The notes below the pieces were generated by a model, which made no database searches, was not told the origin of the DNA, and saw only the letters and a list, made by a program, of their open reading frames with translations. A DNA stretch of 64,000 bases, from positions 1-64,000 of the forward strand of contig NZ_JAFCKF010000001.1 of NCBI RefSeq assembly GCF_018130545.1, read 5' to 3'. Source of the DNA: Bradyrhizobium tropiciagri (lineage in GTDB: Bacteria > Pseudomonadota > Alphaproteobacteria > Rhizobiales > Xanthobacteraceae). Position numbers and translations under genes: made by a program. This document shows positions 8,114 to 16,241 of the stretch, piece by piece; the first letter of the stretch is position 1; every line of letters starts with the position of its first letter.

Positions 8114-8166
8114 TGGCGCCTCCGACTTGAACTGGACCGCCACCGCGGTCGTGTGAGATTGCGCTG

Positions 8167-9714
8167 CTACATCTGCACTTCGATCAACCGCGGCCCAGGC
8201 TCGGCAACCGCATCCGCGAGCGCCTTGTTGAACTCGTCGGCCGTCGTCACCGCGACCGCCGGCACGCCCATGCCCTTCGCGAGCGCGACGAAGTCGAGCG
8301 TCGGCCGGTCGATCTTCAGCATGTCCTGCGCCCGCTTGCCCGGCTCGCCGGCGCCGACACCGTCGAACTCGCCGCGCAGGATCTGGTAGATCCGGTTGGC
8401 GAACACGATGGTCACGACGTTGAGCCCTTCGCGCGCCTGCGTCCACAGCGACTGGATCGTGTACATCGCGCTGCCGTCGCCGACCATGCAGATCACCTTG
8501 CGGTCCGGACAGGCAACTGCCGCGCCGGTCGCTACCGGGGTCGAGAAGCCGATCGAGCCGCCCATGTTCTGCAACCAGTCGTGCGGCGCAGCGCCCGCCG
8601 TCGGCGGGAAGAAGCCGCGGCCGGTGGTGACGGACTCGTCCACCATGATGGCGTTCTCGGGGATCGCGCACGCGATCGCCTGCGCGATCGAAGCGTGGTT
8701 GAGCGCACCGGTCGGCTTGACCAGTTCCGGGTGCTGCTGCGGTTTGACGTCCTTCGCCGTCGCATGCAGCGCATTGGCCAGCGCCTCGAGGGCAGCGACC
8801 GAATTCTCGCCCCAGGCGGTCATGCGATGCACCTCGCAGCCTTCCGCCTTCAACATGCTCGGCTTGTTCGGATAGGCGAAGAACGCCACCGGATCGTTGG
8901 CCTCGACCAGCACGATGTGACGGAAATTCTTCAGGATCGGCAGCGCCTGCTCGATCACATAGGGAATCCGGTTGACCGAGAAGCGGCCGCGGCCGCGCGC
9001 CATCCGCGGGTGATAGGTCTGGCCCATCACGGTGCAGCCGGTCTTGCCGGCGATGCGCTCGGCCAGCGCCAGCCCGTGCTCGGTCAGCGCGCTGCCGGTG
9101 ACCAGCAGCAGCGTGTGCGCGGCGTCGCCGTGCAAGATCTTGGCCGCGGTGTCGACCGCCTGCGGCGAGTAGCTCGGGCGCTGCGTATCGACAGGTACCT
9201 CGGCTATGCCGTCGGCTTCGTTCCAGGCGGTGTCGGCCGGCAGGATCAGGGTTGCGATCTGCGGAGGTGCGCTCTTGGCCGCGGCAATCGCGGCCGCGCC
9301 GTCGGCGGCGACCGACTTGGCATCCGGCGAGGTGCGGACCCAGGACGACATCGGCCGTGCCAGGCCCTCGATGTCCGAGGTCAGCGGTGCGTTGTAACCG
9401 ATGTGGTAGGTGGCGTGCTGTCCGACGATGTTGACGATGCCGGAATGCGCCTTCTTGGCGTTGTGCAGATTGGCGAGGCCGTTGGCGAGACCGGGCCCGA
9501 GATGCAGCAGTGTCGAGGCCGGCGTTCCCTTCATGCGGAAATAGCCGTCGGCAGCACCCGTCACCACGCCTTCGAACAGGCCGAGCACGCAGCGCATGCC
9601 CGGGACCTTGTCCAGCGCCGCGACGAAATGCATCTCCGAGGTGCCCGGATTGGTAAAACAGACATCCACGCCGCCTGCGACCAATGTCCGCACCAGACTT
9701 TCCGCACCATTCAT
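8167..9714 (-). CDS. Acetolactate-synthase-like ThDP-dependent enzyme
   Basis: 515-residue thiamine-diphosphate enzyme of the large-subunit acetolactate synthase / benzoylformate decarboxylase group. N-terminal PYR domain with Glu48 in GLFEGVVTGAADGY, a central domain (about 190-330), and a C-terminal PP domain with the metal/diphosphate motif GDGSAMYTIQSLW and a later Asn. The NPGTSEMHF start resembles decarboxylases rather than true IlvB, and the protein is shorter than IlvB (about 560-590). No ilvN-type regulatory subunit is adjacent. The substrate is probably a 2-keto acid, not determinable here. Confidence 0.82.
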   Translation of the reverse strand: MNGAESLVRTLVAGGVDVCFTNPGTSEMHFVAALDKVPGMRCVLGLFEGVVTGAADGYFRMKGTPASTLLHLGPGLANGLANLHNAKKAHSGIVNIVGQHATYHIGYNAPLTSDIEGLARPMSSWVRTSPDAKSVAADGAAAIAAAKSAPPQIATLILPADTAWNEADGIAEVPVDTQRPSYSPQAVDTAAKILHGDAAHTLLLVTGSALTEHGLALAERIAGKTGCTVMGQTYHPRMARGRGRFSVNRIPYVIEQALPILKNFRHIVLVEANDPVAFFAYPNKPSMLKAEGCEVHRMTAWGENSVAALEALANALHATAKDVKPQQHPELVKPTGALNHASIAQAIACAIPENAIMVDESVTTGRGFFPPTAGAAPHDWLQNMGGSIGFSTPVATGAAVACPDRKVICMVGDGSAMYTIQSLWTQAREGLNVVTIVFANRIYQILRGEFDGVGAGEPGKRAQDMLKIDRPTLDFVALAKGMGVPAVAVTTADEFNKALADAVAEPGPRLIEVQM

Positions 9715-9939
9715 GCTCTCGCTCCCGTTTCGCGGTGTTCTTGAGGTCGCTCCAGATCAACCATTGTTCATCCGCTTCGTCAAAGGTTTGACCGGACAAT
9801 GCAGGTATCGCCTGCGGTCTGTTGCCTTTTTAAACCGTCTTGCCGGAAAGTGCCTGATGTCACCGCTTCGTCGCTTGCGAAAGGCCAGCGGTTGTGGCCT
9901 TTTTGGCTGTATATTTGATTGTTCGCGAGGACGACGACG

Positions 9940-10509
9940 ATGCGCAAGATTGCCTTGATGTTTGCCGCGCTCACGATCCTGGCAGGTGCCGGCCAGGCCC
10001 AAGCCCAGTTCTTCGACTCCCGGGGCTACCAGTCCGAGCCCCCGAGCTTCTTTGGCAACGGCGCGAGCCCGATCCCACGCACCACCGTCAATTACCCGAC
10101 CAACTATGCGCCCGGGACCATCGTGGTGAACACCGCCGAGCGCCGGCTCTATCTGGTGCAAGCCAACGGCCAGGCGCTGCGCTACGGCATCGGCGTCGGC
10201 CGCGACGGTTTCCGCTGGAGCGGAGTCCACCGCATCAGTGCGAAGAAGGAATGGCCGTCCTGGACGCCGCCGTCGGACATGCTGCGCCGCCGCCCCGATC
10301 TGCCGCGCCACATGGCCGGCGGCATCGAGAACCCGCTCGGCGCACGCGCGATGTATCTCGGCTCGACGCTGTACCGCATCCACGGCTCGAACGAGCCCGA
10401 GACGATCGGCCAGGCGGTCTCGTCGGGCTGCTTCCGCATGACCAATGAGGACGTCAAGGATCTCTATGATCGCGTTTCGGTCGGCGCCACCGTCGTGGTG
10501 AAGAACTGA
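9940..10509 (+). CDS. L,D-transpeptidase (YkuD family)
   Basis: Exported peptidoglycan cross-linking or lipoprotein-anchoring enzyme of 189 residues. Signal peptide 1-22 (cleavage after AQA). The YkuD domain spans about 61-189 and ends with the catalytic motif: His148 in HGSNEP and Cys164 in SSGCFRM. The ATG at 9940 is preferred over an upstream TTG because GAGG precedes it and it gives a clean signal peptide. The adjacent DUF2927 lipoprotein gene downstream suggests an envelope-related pair, although a hairpin lies between them. Confidence 0.9.
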   Translation: MRKIALMFAALTILAGAGQAQAQFFDSRGYQSEPPSFFGNGASPIPRTTVNYPTNYAPGTIVVNTAERRLYLVQANGQALRYGIGVGRDGFRWSGVHRISAKKEWPSWTPPSDMLRRRPDLPRHMAGGIENPLGARAMYLGSTLYRIHGSNEPETIGQAVSSGCFRMTNEDVKDLYDRVSVGATVVVKN

Positions 10510-10570
10510 TCGCATCGATTTCGACGGAACCAGGCGCTGCCATCCGGCACAACAACTGATGGCGCCTTGC

Positions 10571-10593
10571 GCTGCCGCAAAGCTTGCGGCAGC
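10571..10593 (+). terminator. Hairpin between the L,D-transpeptidase and DUF2927 genes
   Basis: Perfect ten-base stem GCTGCCGCAA / TTGCGGCAGC with loop AGC, followed by GTCGTT. It ends nine bases before the next start codon, so it can act as a terminator of the upstream gene or mask the ribosome site of the downstream gene. Confidence 0.5.
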
Positions 10594-10602
10594 GTCGTTA
10601 CG

Positions 10603-11403
10603 ATGTCCCAGCCTCGCGTCTCGATCCTGTTCCTTCTCGCCGCAGTGCTCGCTGCATGCGTCACTGATGCCGCCAGGCCCGCGGCCGCTACCGAGGTCCC
10701 GGCGATCGCGGCGCGCCAGCGCAACGAGAAGAAGGTCTTCACCGACGCCGAGATCGTCGAAGGCTTCCTGAAGACCGCCTTCGGCGCCGAATATCATCTC
10801 GCCGGACGGGTCGACCGCATCCGCAAATACGACAAGCCGGTGCGCGTGTTCGCCGACGGCAGCCGTGCCGACCGCAAGGCGCAGCTCGCCAAGGTCATCG
10901 CCGACATCCGCACCAGGGTGCAGCATCTCGACATTGCGATGACCGACGACAAGGATGCCGCCAATGTCGCGGTCAAGCTGGTGCGCGACCGCGAGCTCTA
11001 CCGCACCATCGCGACCTTCTACGGCCAGGAGCGCGCCAAGGAAATCCGCTCCTCGCTCGACCCGCAATGCCTGTCCGGCTTCCGCAAGAACGAGAATTAC
11101 GAGATCGAGCATTCCGACGTGATCCTCACCGTCGACAATGGCGATTTCATCTTCCTCGACTGCGCCTATGAGGAGCTGTTGCAGTCGCTCGGCCCGATCA
11201 ACGACACCGCGACCGTGCCGTGGACCATGTTCAACGACAGCGTCTCGATGGGCTTCTTCGACGTCTACGACCAATACCTGCTCAATCTGCTCTACGACCC
11301 CCGCATTAAGCCCGGCATGAACGTGCAGGAGGTCAAGGCCGTGCTGCCCGCCGTGCTCACCGACGTCCGCGCCTGGGTGGCGAAGGTGAACCATCTGGAG
11401 TGA
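10603..11403 (+). CDS. DUF2927 lipoprotein
   Basis: 266 residues with a lipoprotein signal (lipobox LAAC near residue 19) followed by a DUF2927 domain. Conserved-looking segments include FTDAEIVEGFLKTAFGAEY, RKNENYEIEHSDVILTVD and DCAYEELLQSLGPINDT. Function unknown. The start at 10603 gives the lipobox at the right distance; an ATG-like start twelve codons earlier would bury the signal. No clear Shine-Dalgarno site is present; a hairpin occupies that region. Preceded on the same strand by an L,D-transpeptidase gene. Confidence 0.8.
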   Translation: MSQPRVSILFLLAAVLAACVTDAARPAAATEVPAIAARQRNEKKVFTDAEIVEGFLKTAFGAEYHLAGRVDRIRKYDKPVRVFADGSRADRKAQLAKVIADIRTRVQHLDIAMTDDKDAANVAVKLVRDRELYRTIATFYGQERAKEIRSSLDPQCLSGFRKNENYEIEHSDVILTVDNGDFIFLDCAYEELLQSLGPINDTATVPWTMFNDSVSMGFFDVYDQYLLNLLYDPRIKPGMNVQEVKAVLPAVLTDVRAWVAKVNHLE

Positions 11404-11446
11404 GGGGTGGCTGCGATCGGCGCAAACGTTCGCGGCATACACGGCC

Positions 11447-11490
11447 GTCGTCCCTGCCTAGTGCGCAATTGCGCACTAGGCAGGGACGAC
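11447..11490. repeat. 44-bp perfect palindrome (repeat family A)
   Basis: Two 22-base arms with no loop, outer ends GTCGTCCCTGC / GCAGGGACGAC, centred on AATT at 11467-11470. The same outer ends and similar flanks (GACGACACCGAGTG versus GACGACATCGAGTG) recur in the larger element at 44726-44847. It lies between the DUF2927 and MerR genes. Confidence 0.9.
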
Positions 11491-11612
11491 ACCGAGTGTG
11501 TGGCGCGGCTTGTGAGTCGTACCGCAGAGTGCGGGACAACCACCCTCCCCGCTTGACCTTGCCCCTGCGGCCGCCTCCATAGAGGCGCGGTCAGACAACG
11601 CGAGGTGATTCG

Positions 11613-12644
11613 ATGAATGCTCCTGCCGCCCGTTTCCTCAGCCCGTCCGAAGCTGCCAGGCAGCTCGGCATTTCGGCGAAAGCGCTGCGCCTCTACGAGG
11701 AGCGCGGCCTGATCGCGCCCAACCGCACGCCGGCGGGATGGCGCGCCTATGGTCCGGCCGAGATGGCGCGCTGCACCGAGATCGTCGAGTTGCGCGCGCT
11801 CGGCCTCAGTGTCAGTGAAGTGGCGCGGATCCTGGGTGGCGATGCCATCATGCTCGGCCGCGTGCTGGCCGCGCACGAGGCCACACTCGAAGCGCGCATC
11901 CGCCAATACGGCGACAGCATCGCCAGAATACGGCGGCTGCGCACCGACCTCGGTGGCGGCAAGATGCCCGCGACGCGCGACCTGATCGGTGCGGTCAAGG
12001 TGCGGTCGGCGATCGGCGTCGCGTTCGATCTGCCGTGGCCGTGGGGCGGCGAGCGCTTCGAGCTGCGCGACGTCAAGCCGCTAAATTACATCGTCGGCCC
12101 GCTCGGCAGCGGCAAGACGCGCCTCGCCCAGCGGCTCGCGGACGCGCTGCCGGGCGCGAGCTTCATGGGGCTCGACCGCACAGCCGACGGTGGTGCGGCG
12201 GCTCGTGCGCGCCTCGATGCCGCCCCGGCGCACAAGGCCAGGGTCGAGGCGAGCCTTGCCGTCCTGGTCGCCGACGGCGCGGTGGATTCACCGGCGCTGA
12301 TCACCCTGCTCGCGGCGCTCGAGGCCCGCGACGGCGCGATCCTCGTGATCGACATGCTCGAGCACGGGCTCGATGCGGCAAGCCAGGAAGCCGTGATCGC
12401 GCATCTGCGCCGTCGCGGGCCGGAGGCGCGGCCGCTGTTCTTCCTGACACGCTCCAGCGCGATCCTGGATCTCGACGCGGTTGGCGACGACGAAACGATC
12501 ATCCTGTGCCCTGCCAACCACAGCCTGCCGATCTGCGTCGCGCCCATTGCAGGCGCGGCGGGCTATGAAGCGGTCGCGACCTGCCTCGCCTCGCCGGAGG
12601 TGCGCGCGCGGACCGAAGGCATGATCGCGTGGCGACCGTCCTGA
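11613..12644 (+). CDS. MerR-family regulator fused to a P-loop ATPase domain
   Basis: 343 residues. N-terminal MerR winged helix (about 8-77: LSPSEAARQLGISAKALRLYEERGLI ... ELRALGLSVSEVARIL), a dimerisation helix (about 80-115), then an unusual C-terminal domain from about 150. That domain has Walker A GPLGSGKT (162-169), a Walker-B-like AILVIDMLEHGLD (Asp247) and a later FFLTRSSAILDLD resembling the TxSxxIL switch of OLD/ABC-type ATPases, with Arg instead of His. The residue after the Walker B Asp is Met rather than Glu, so hydrolysis may be weak or absent. No signature motif is clear. It probably senses or uses ATP to gate DNA binding. Convergent with nothing; the LysR gene follows on the same strand. 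Confidence 0.8.
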   Translation: MNAPAARFLSPSEAARQLGISAKALRLYEERGLIAPNRTPAGWRAYGPAEMARCTEIVELRALGLSVSEVARILGGDAIMLGRVLAAHEATLEARIRQYGDSIARIRRLRTDLGGGKMPATRDLIGAVKVRSAIGVAFDLPWPWGGERFELRDVKPLNYIVGPLGSGKTRLAQRLADALPGASFMGLDRTADGGAAARARLDAAPAHKARVEASLAVLVADGAVDSPALITLLAALEARDGAILVIDMLEHGLDAASQEAVIAHLRRRGPEARPLFFLTRSSAILDLDAVGDDETIILCPANHSLPICVAPIAGAAGYEAVATCLASPEVRARTEGMIAWRPS

Positions 12645-12654
12645 CTTCTCGCAT

Positions 12655-12731
12655 TGGTTGTATTATCATTAAATAACAATGCACGACGCAGGTCGGATGC
12701 ACGGCAAAAAACTGTGCTATAAGCTCACACA
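12655..12731 (+). promoter_or_regulatory. AT-rich promoter region of the LysR gene
   Basis: A strikingly AT-rich, partly symmetric stretch (TTGTATTATCATTAAATAAC) in GC-rich surroundings, then TATAAG at 12718-12723 just before the start codon. A plausible promoter/regulator site, not provable from sequence. Confidence 0.4.
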
Positions 12732-13727
12732 ATGACCGAGCTTCCCCGTACCCAGGCCTTGCGTTGCTTCATCACGGTCGCCCGTGAGGGCACTGTATCG
12801 CGTGCCGCAGCGATGCTGAAACTGACCCAGCCGGCGGTCAGCTTGCAACTGAAGGCGCTTGAGGAGAGCACCGGGCTGCTGCTGTTCAACCGCACCCCCA
12901 GCGGATTCACGCTTACCGAAGCCGGCGCCGCGCTGCTGCCGCTGGCGCACCGGGCGGTGGCCGCGGCATCCGACTTCAAGGCGATGGCGGACTCGCTGAA
13001 CGAGGCGCAGCGCGGCACCTTGCGCGTCGGCACCATCCTCGATCCCGAATTCACCCGGCTTGGACCGTTCGTGCGCAGCCTTGCGATGTCCTCGCAACGC
13101 ACCGAAGTGTTCCTGCGTCATGGCGTCAGCGACGACGTGCTGGCGCAGATCGGCAGGGGCGAACTCGACGTCGGCTATTATGTCGACGCCACGCCGCCGG
13201 AGCAGCTGGTCCATCACAGCTTCACCGAGCGAACCATCGCCGACGGCCGCTACCAGCTGGCGCCGCTGCTCTGCTACGACTACCGCGTGATCGCGCCGAT
13301 CGGCTGGAGAGACCGTGTGATCGGCAAGGGCTGGGCCGAGCTCGCCGAGCTGCCCTGGCTTGCGACACCGCCGCATTCCGGCCATCGGCGGCTGCTCGAC
13401 GACATCTTCCGCCCGCTCGGCGCTTTGCCGAAGCGCGTCGGCTATACCGATCAGGAAGAGGCGATGATCGACTTCGTCGAGTCCGGCCTCTGCCTCAGCC
13501 TCGCGCGCGACAGCGTGCTGGCGCCGCGGATGGCGCGCCCGCATCAATTCGTGGTCGCCGACAAAGTGAAGCTCACCTGCGATCTCTCCTTCGCCAGCCT
13601 CGCCGCCCGCCGCCACGAGCCGGTGATCGCCCACGCCTACGCCGCGGTGCGCGCGGTGTGGAATATCAAGCCGGCGATCGCCGGCGCCGGCCCGACGCGC
13701 ACACGCAAGGTCGCGAAGAACGTCTAA
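12732..13727 (+). CDS. LysR-family transcriptional regulator
   Basis: 331 residues. N-terminal winged HTH (residues 6-65; REGTVSRAAAMLKLTQPAVSLQLKALE) and a two-lobe periplasmic-binding-protein-like effector domain (about 95-300; LRVGTILDPEFTRL, FVESGLCLSLARDSVL). The C-terminus is a basic tail, TRTRKVAKNV. The target is unclear: the upstream MerR gene is co-oriented and the downstream small Cys-rich gene is convergent, so no divergent partner is present. Confidence 0.88.
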   Translation: MTELPRTQALRCFITVAREGTVSRAAAMLKLTQPAVSLQLKALEESTGLLLFNRTPSGFTLTEAGAALLPLAHRAVAAASDFKAMADSLNEAQRGTLRVGTILDPEFTRLGPFVRSLAMSSQRTEVFLRHGVSDDVLAQIGRGELDVGYYVDATPPEQLVHHSFTERTIADGRYQLAPLLCYDYRVIAPIGWRDRVIGKGWAELAELPWLATPPHSGHRRLLDDIFRPLGALPKRVGYTDQEEAMIDFVESGLCLSLARDSVLAPRMARPHQFVVADKVKLTCDLSFASLAARRHEPVIAHAYAAVRAVWNIKPAIAGAGPTRTRKVAKNV

Positions 13728-13740
13728 GAGGGACTTGCGC

Positions 13741-14175
13741 CTACTTCAAAGCCAGGCTGGTGCAATACGCAAAGATTTCACCGCTTCTCCAACCGTTATT
13801 CAGTCCGGTTTCCGCGCACTGATTATAGCTCTTGAAGGGAACACCGCCCGGCCCGATGTTTCTGCAGCCGGTGTAGGCGGACGCTCCAGCGGACCAGGAG
13901 CATCCGACCCAGGGGCGATCGCCCGACCTGAAGCTCGACATGCAACCGCCGATGCAAAACACCGAGGTCGACGCCGTTTGCGGCGACCGGGCGCTGCGCG
14001 CCGCCGCGCGCTGCGTCGGCTTTTGTTGCGCGCCGACATGCTTCGGCGCCTCGACCGAGATGTCGGGAAGCGGGCTCGGTTGCGACCACGCCGGGCGGCC
14101 TGATCCGCACAGCAGCGGCACGATCGACAAAGCAGCGACGGCGAAATTCGTGACGAAGAGCGACGAGCCTTTCAT
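13741..14175 (-). CDS. Exported Cys-containing hypothetical protein
   Basis: 144 residues. Signal peptide about 1-31 (FVTNFAVAALSIVPLLCG ... AWS). The mature part has a polar linker and a C-terminal Gly/Ser/Cys/Trp-rich segment with six cysteines, probably disulfide-bonded (VFCIGGCMSSF, WVGCSW, YTGCRNIGPGG, CAETGLNNGW, YCTSLALK). GGGAGG lies eight bases before the ATG at 14175; another ATG two codons upstream is too close to the ribosome site. No family recognised. Convergent with the LysR gene. Confidence 0.65.
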   Translation of the reverse strand: MKGSSLFVTNFAVAALSIVPLLCGSGRPAWSQPSPLPDISVEAPKHVGAQQKPTQRAAARSARSPQTASTSVFCIGGCMSSFRSGDRPWVGCSWSAGASAYTGCRNIGPGGVPFKSYNQCAETGLNNGWRSGEIFAYCTSLALK

Positions 14176-14289
14176 AGCCATGTCCTCCCGGATGCCGGAT
14201 GGCAATTCCATCCCGGGATGCAGGCTAGCACACATTCAACCGCCTGAAATTTCTATTCGGCGGGCCGGCAGCTGATCGTGAGCTGAGAC

Positions 14290-14502
14290 CTAGGCTGCAA
14301 ACACCAGCGGTCCCGTCATCTCCGCCATCGTGGGCACCAGTGATGGCGCCTCATAGTCCTGCAGCGCGAGCTCGTTGACGAGCTCTCGCAGCCGCGGCGG
14401 CAGATCGGCGTAATCGCCGCGCAACGCATGGCGAAGCCGCTCGCCGATCTCTTCGCAGATGGCGCGCGCGTGCTCGGACGCGATCGGATGATGATAAGTC
14501 AT
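14290..14502 (-). CDS. Small conserved-looking cytoplasmic protein (70 residues)
   Basis: 70 residues, predicted helical and acidic (EHARAICEEIGERLRHALRG, LPPRLRELVNELALQDYEAP). No motif or family recognised. The ATG at 14502 overlaps the stop of a 34-residue upstream ORF as ATGA, suggesting translational coupling. A longer in-frame start at 14532 exists but would overlap that ORF. Confidence 0.6.
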   Translation of the reverse strand: MTYHHPIASEHARAICEEIGERLRHALRGDYADLPPRLRELVNELALQDYEAPSLVPTMAEMTGPLVFAA

Positions 14503-14603
14503 AAACGTGGACCGCTTGCGACGATGGCGCACTGTCCAACTGCAACCACGGATCCCGCATACGCAGATGCGATCAAGACGAGGATCCGAACAATGCTGAA
14601 CAT
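14499..14603 (-). CDS. 34-residue hydrophobic peptide upstream of and coupled to the 70-residue gene
   Basis: MFSIVRILVLIASAYAGS begins a single hydrophobic helix or signal-like segment, ending with a short polar tail containing one Cys. The start has GGGAG seven bases upstream (AAAGGGAGTACGAAC). Its TGA overlaps the next ATG by four bases. It may be a small membrane peptide, a signal-bearing exported peptide or a leader ORF for the downstream gene. Confidence 0.5.
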   Translation of the reverse strand: MFSIVRILVLIASAYAGSVVAVGQCAIVASGPRL

Positions 14604-14939
14604 GTTCGTACTCCCTTTTCTGATCCTTTGATAACAGGGAGACCTTGCCGCCCGATTAGGGAAACTGGTTCCTGCGGCCTTTAGGGGATTGGTTAACACG
14701 GCGTTCAGGGCCGGTCCGTCGTTGGGACTGAGGCAGGAGACGGACAGTCCGGGATTTCGGCGTCGGAGCGCGCGCAAACCCTGTCCAGCTGCTTTCCAAG
14801 TGCTTTCCAGGTGCTGTCCGCTGTCCCCAATCCGGGGGACAGACGCGTCAGGCGGAATCAATATGATGCGGACCCGGACGCCGGTCGGCTATCATCGGCC
14901 GCGCATTGAACAAAAAGAACTTGCTGGGGAGGATTTGCA
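14604..14939. other. Non-coding interval upstream of the substrate-binding protein gene
   Basis: No convincing gene on either strand. It contains an 11-bp triple direct repeat and should hold divergent promoters for the small ORFs (minus) and the binding-protein gene (plus). No clear sigma-70 hexamers could be picked. Confidence 0.4.
14787..14819. repeat. 11-bp direct repeat, three imperfect copies
   Basis: AGCTGCTTTCC, AAGTGCTTTCC and AGGTGCTGTCC follow one another head to tail with a period of one helical turn, about 120 bp before the binding-protein gene. It could be a regulator site or simple slippage. Confidence 0.5.
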
Positions 14940-16088
14940 ATGAAGCTGGCCATGGCCGGACTCTGGGTACTCGCGGGTGCGATCCTGATGGCGCCGGACG
15001 CGCGGGCCGACATCAAGGTCGGCATCGTGGTGTCGGCATCCGGACCGGGCTCGGCGCTCGGCCAGCCGCAGATGCGCACCATCGCTGCGCTGCCGAAGGA
15101 GATCGGCGGCGAGAAGGTCACCTATATCGCGCTCGACGACGAATCCGATCCGACCAAGGGCACGCAGAATGCCCGCCGCCTCGTGATCCAGGACGGCGTC
15201 GACATCCTGATCGGCTCCTCGCTCACCCCCGTGACAATGCCGATGCTCGACGTCGCCTTCGAATCCAAGACGCCGATCATCTCGCTGGCCGCCGCGACCG
15301 CGATCGTGCGACCGATCGACGACCGCCGCCGCTGGGCGTTCAAGGTGGTGCCCAATGACGATCTGATGGCGGCGGCGATCCTGAAATACATCGCCAAGTC
15401 CGGCATCAAGACGCTGGGCTATATCGGCGTCTCCGACGGCTATGGCGAAGGCTACTACAATGAGGTGTCGCGGCTGGCGCCGTCGCTCGGCCTCACCGTC
15501 ACCACCCATGAAGTCTATGCGCGCGCCGACACCAGCGCGATGGGCCAGGCGCTGAAGGTGATCGCGACCAACCCGGAGGCGGTGTTCATCGCCTCGGCAG
15601 GCACGCCGGCCGTGCTGCCGCAGGAAGCGCTGCGCAGCCGCGGCTATGCCGGCAAGATCTTCCAGACCCATGGCGTGGCGTCGGAGGAATTCATCAAGCT
15701 CGGCGGCGCCAATGTCGAGGGCGCGATCTTCACGGGCGAGGCCTTCACCATCGCCGACGATCTGCCAGCAAACGATCCGTTCCGCCAGGCACGCGACGAG
15801 TTCGTGTCCTCCTATGAGAAGGTCAATGGGCAAAAGCCGAACATCTTCGGCGCGCATCTGTGGGACGCGGTGACGCTGTTCAAGCGCGCGGCGGCAATCG
15901 CGCTGAAGACGGCAAAGCCCGGCACGCCGGAATTCCGTGCCGCGCTGCGCGATGAACTCGAGCGCGGCAAGGACGTCTATCTGAACAACGGCCTCTCGAC
16001 CATGAGCCCGACCGACCACAACGGCTATGACGAGCGCTCGGCGTTCCTGATCAAGGTCGACGGCGGCAAGTTCAGGCTGGTGAAGTAG
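14940..16088 (+). CDS. Periplasmic substrate-binding protein of a branched-chain-amino-acid-type ABC transporter
   Basis: 382 residues. Signal peptide 1-23 (APDARA-D), then a type I two-lobe Leu/Ile/Val-binding fold: IKVGIVVSASGPGSALG, ALDDESDPTKGTQNARRLV, GVDILIGSSLTPVTMPML and GYIGVSDGYGEGYYNEV. The ligand may be an amino acid, amide or aromatic acid, as in many rhizobial LivK-like proteins. No permease or ATPase genes are adjacent, so it is an orphan binding protein here. GGGGAGG lies eight bases before the ATG. Confidence 0.88.
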   Translation: MKLAMAGLWVLAGAILMAPDARADIKVGIVVSASGPGSALGQPQMRTIAALPKEIGGEKVTYIALDDESDPTKGTQNARRLVIQDGVDILIGSSLTPVTMPMLDVAFESKTPIISLAAATAIVRPIDDRRRWAFKVVPNDDLMAAAILKYIAKSGIKTLGYIGVSDGYGEGYYNEVSRLAPSLGLTVTTHEVYARADTSAMGQALKVIATNPEAVFIASAGTPAVLPQEALRSRGYAGKIFQTHGVASEEFIKLGGANVEGAIFTGEAFTIADDLPANDPFRQARDEFVSSYEKVNGQKPNIFGAHLWDAVTLFKRAAAIALKTAKPGTPEFRAALRDELERGKDVYLNNGLSTMSPTDHNGYDERSAFLIKVDGGKFRLVK

Positions 16089-16106
16089 AGGTTCGCGACC
16101 GGCCAC

Positions 16107-16206
16107 AGCGTTTTCGAGCGAAGTGGATACCGGTTCGCGCAAAGAAGACGCGTCAAAGCAAGAATCTGGAACCCCGTTCTGATTCCATCGGAACGGGAAC
16201 AGCTCT
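16107..16206. repeat. Interspersed repeat, family E
   Basis: Contains CGTTTTCGAGCGAAGTGGAT and CCGGTTCGCG followed by an inverted repeat (ACCCCGTTCTGATTCC / GGAACGGG). A shorter inverted copy of its first half lies at 29917-29968. It sits just after the binding-protein gene. Confidence 0.75.
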
Positions 16207-16241
16207 CGACGATGATTTCGAGGCTGTGCCGGGCAACGTCA

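Noticed and set aside
7577-9799. One continuous minus-strand frame of about 740 codons
   Set aside because: Its first 560 codons are an off-frame shadow of the ThDP gene; only the last 178 residues form a real protein.
14892-16142. Long antisense frame over the substrate-binding protein gene
   Set aside because: It lacks a recognisable domain and a ribosome site, whereas the plus strand has a signal peptide and family motifs.
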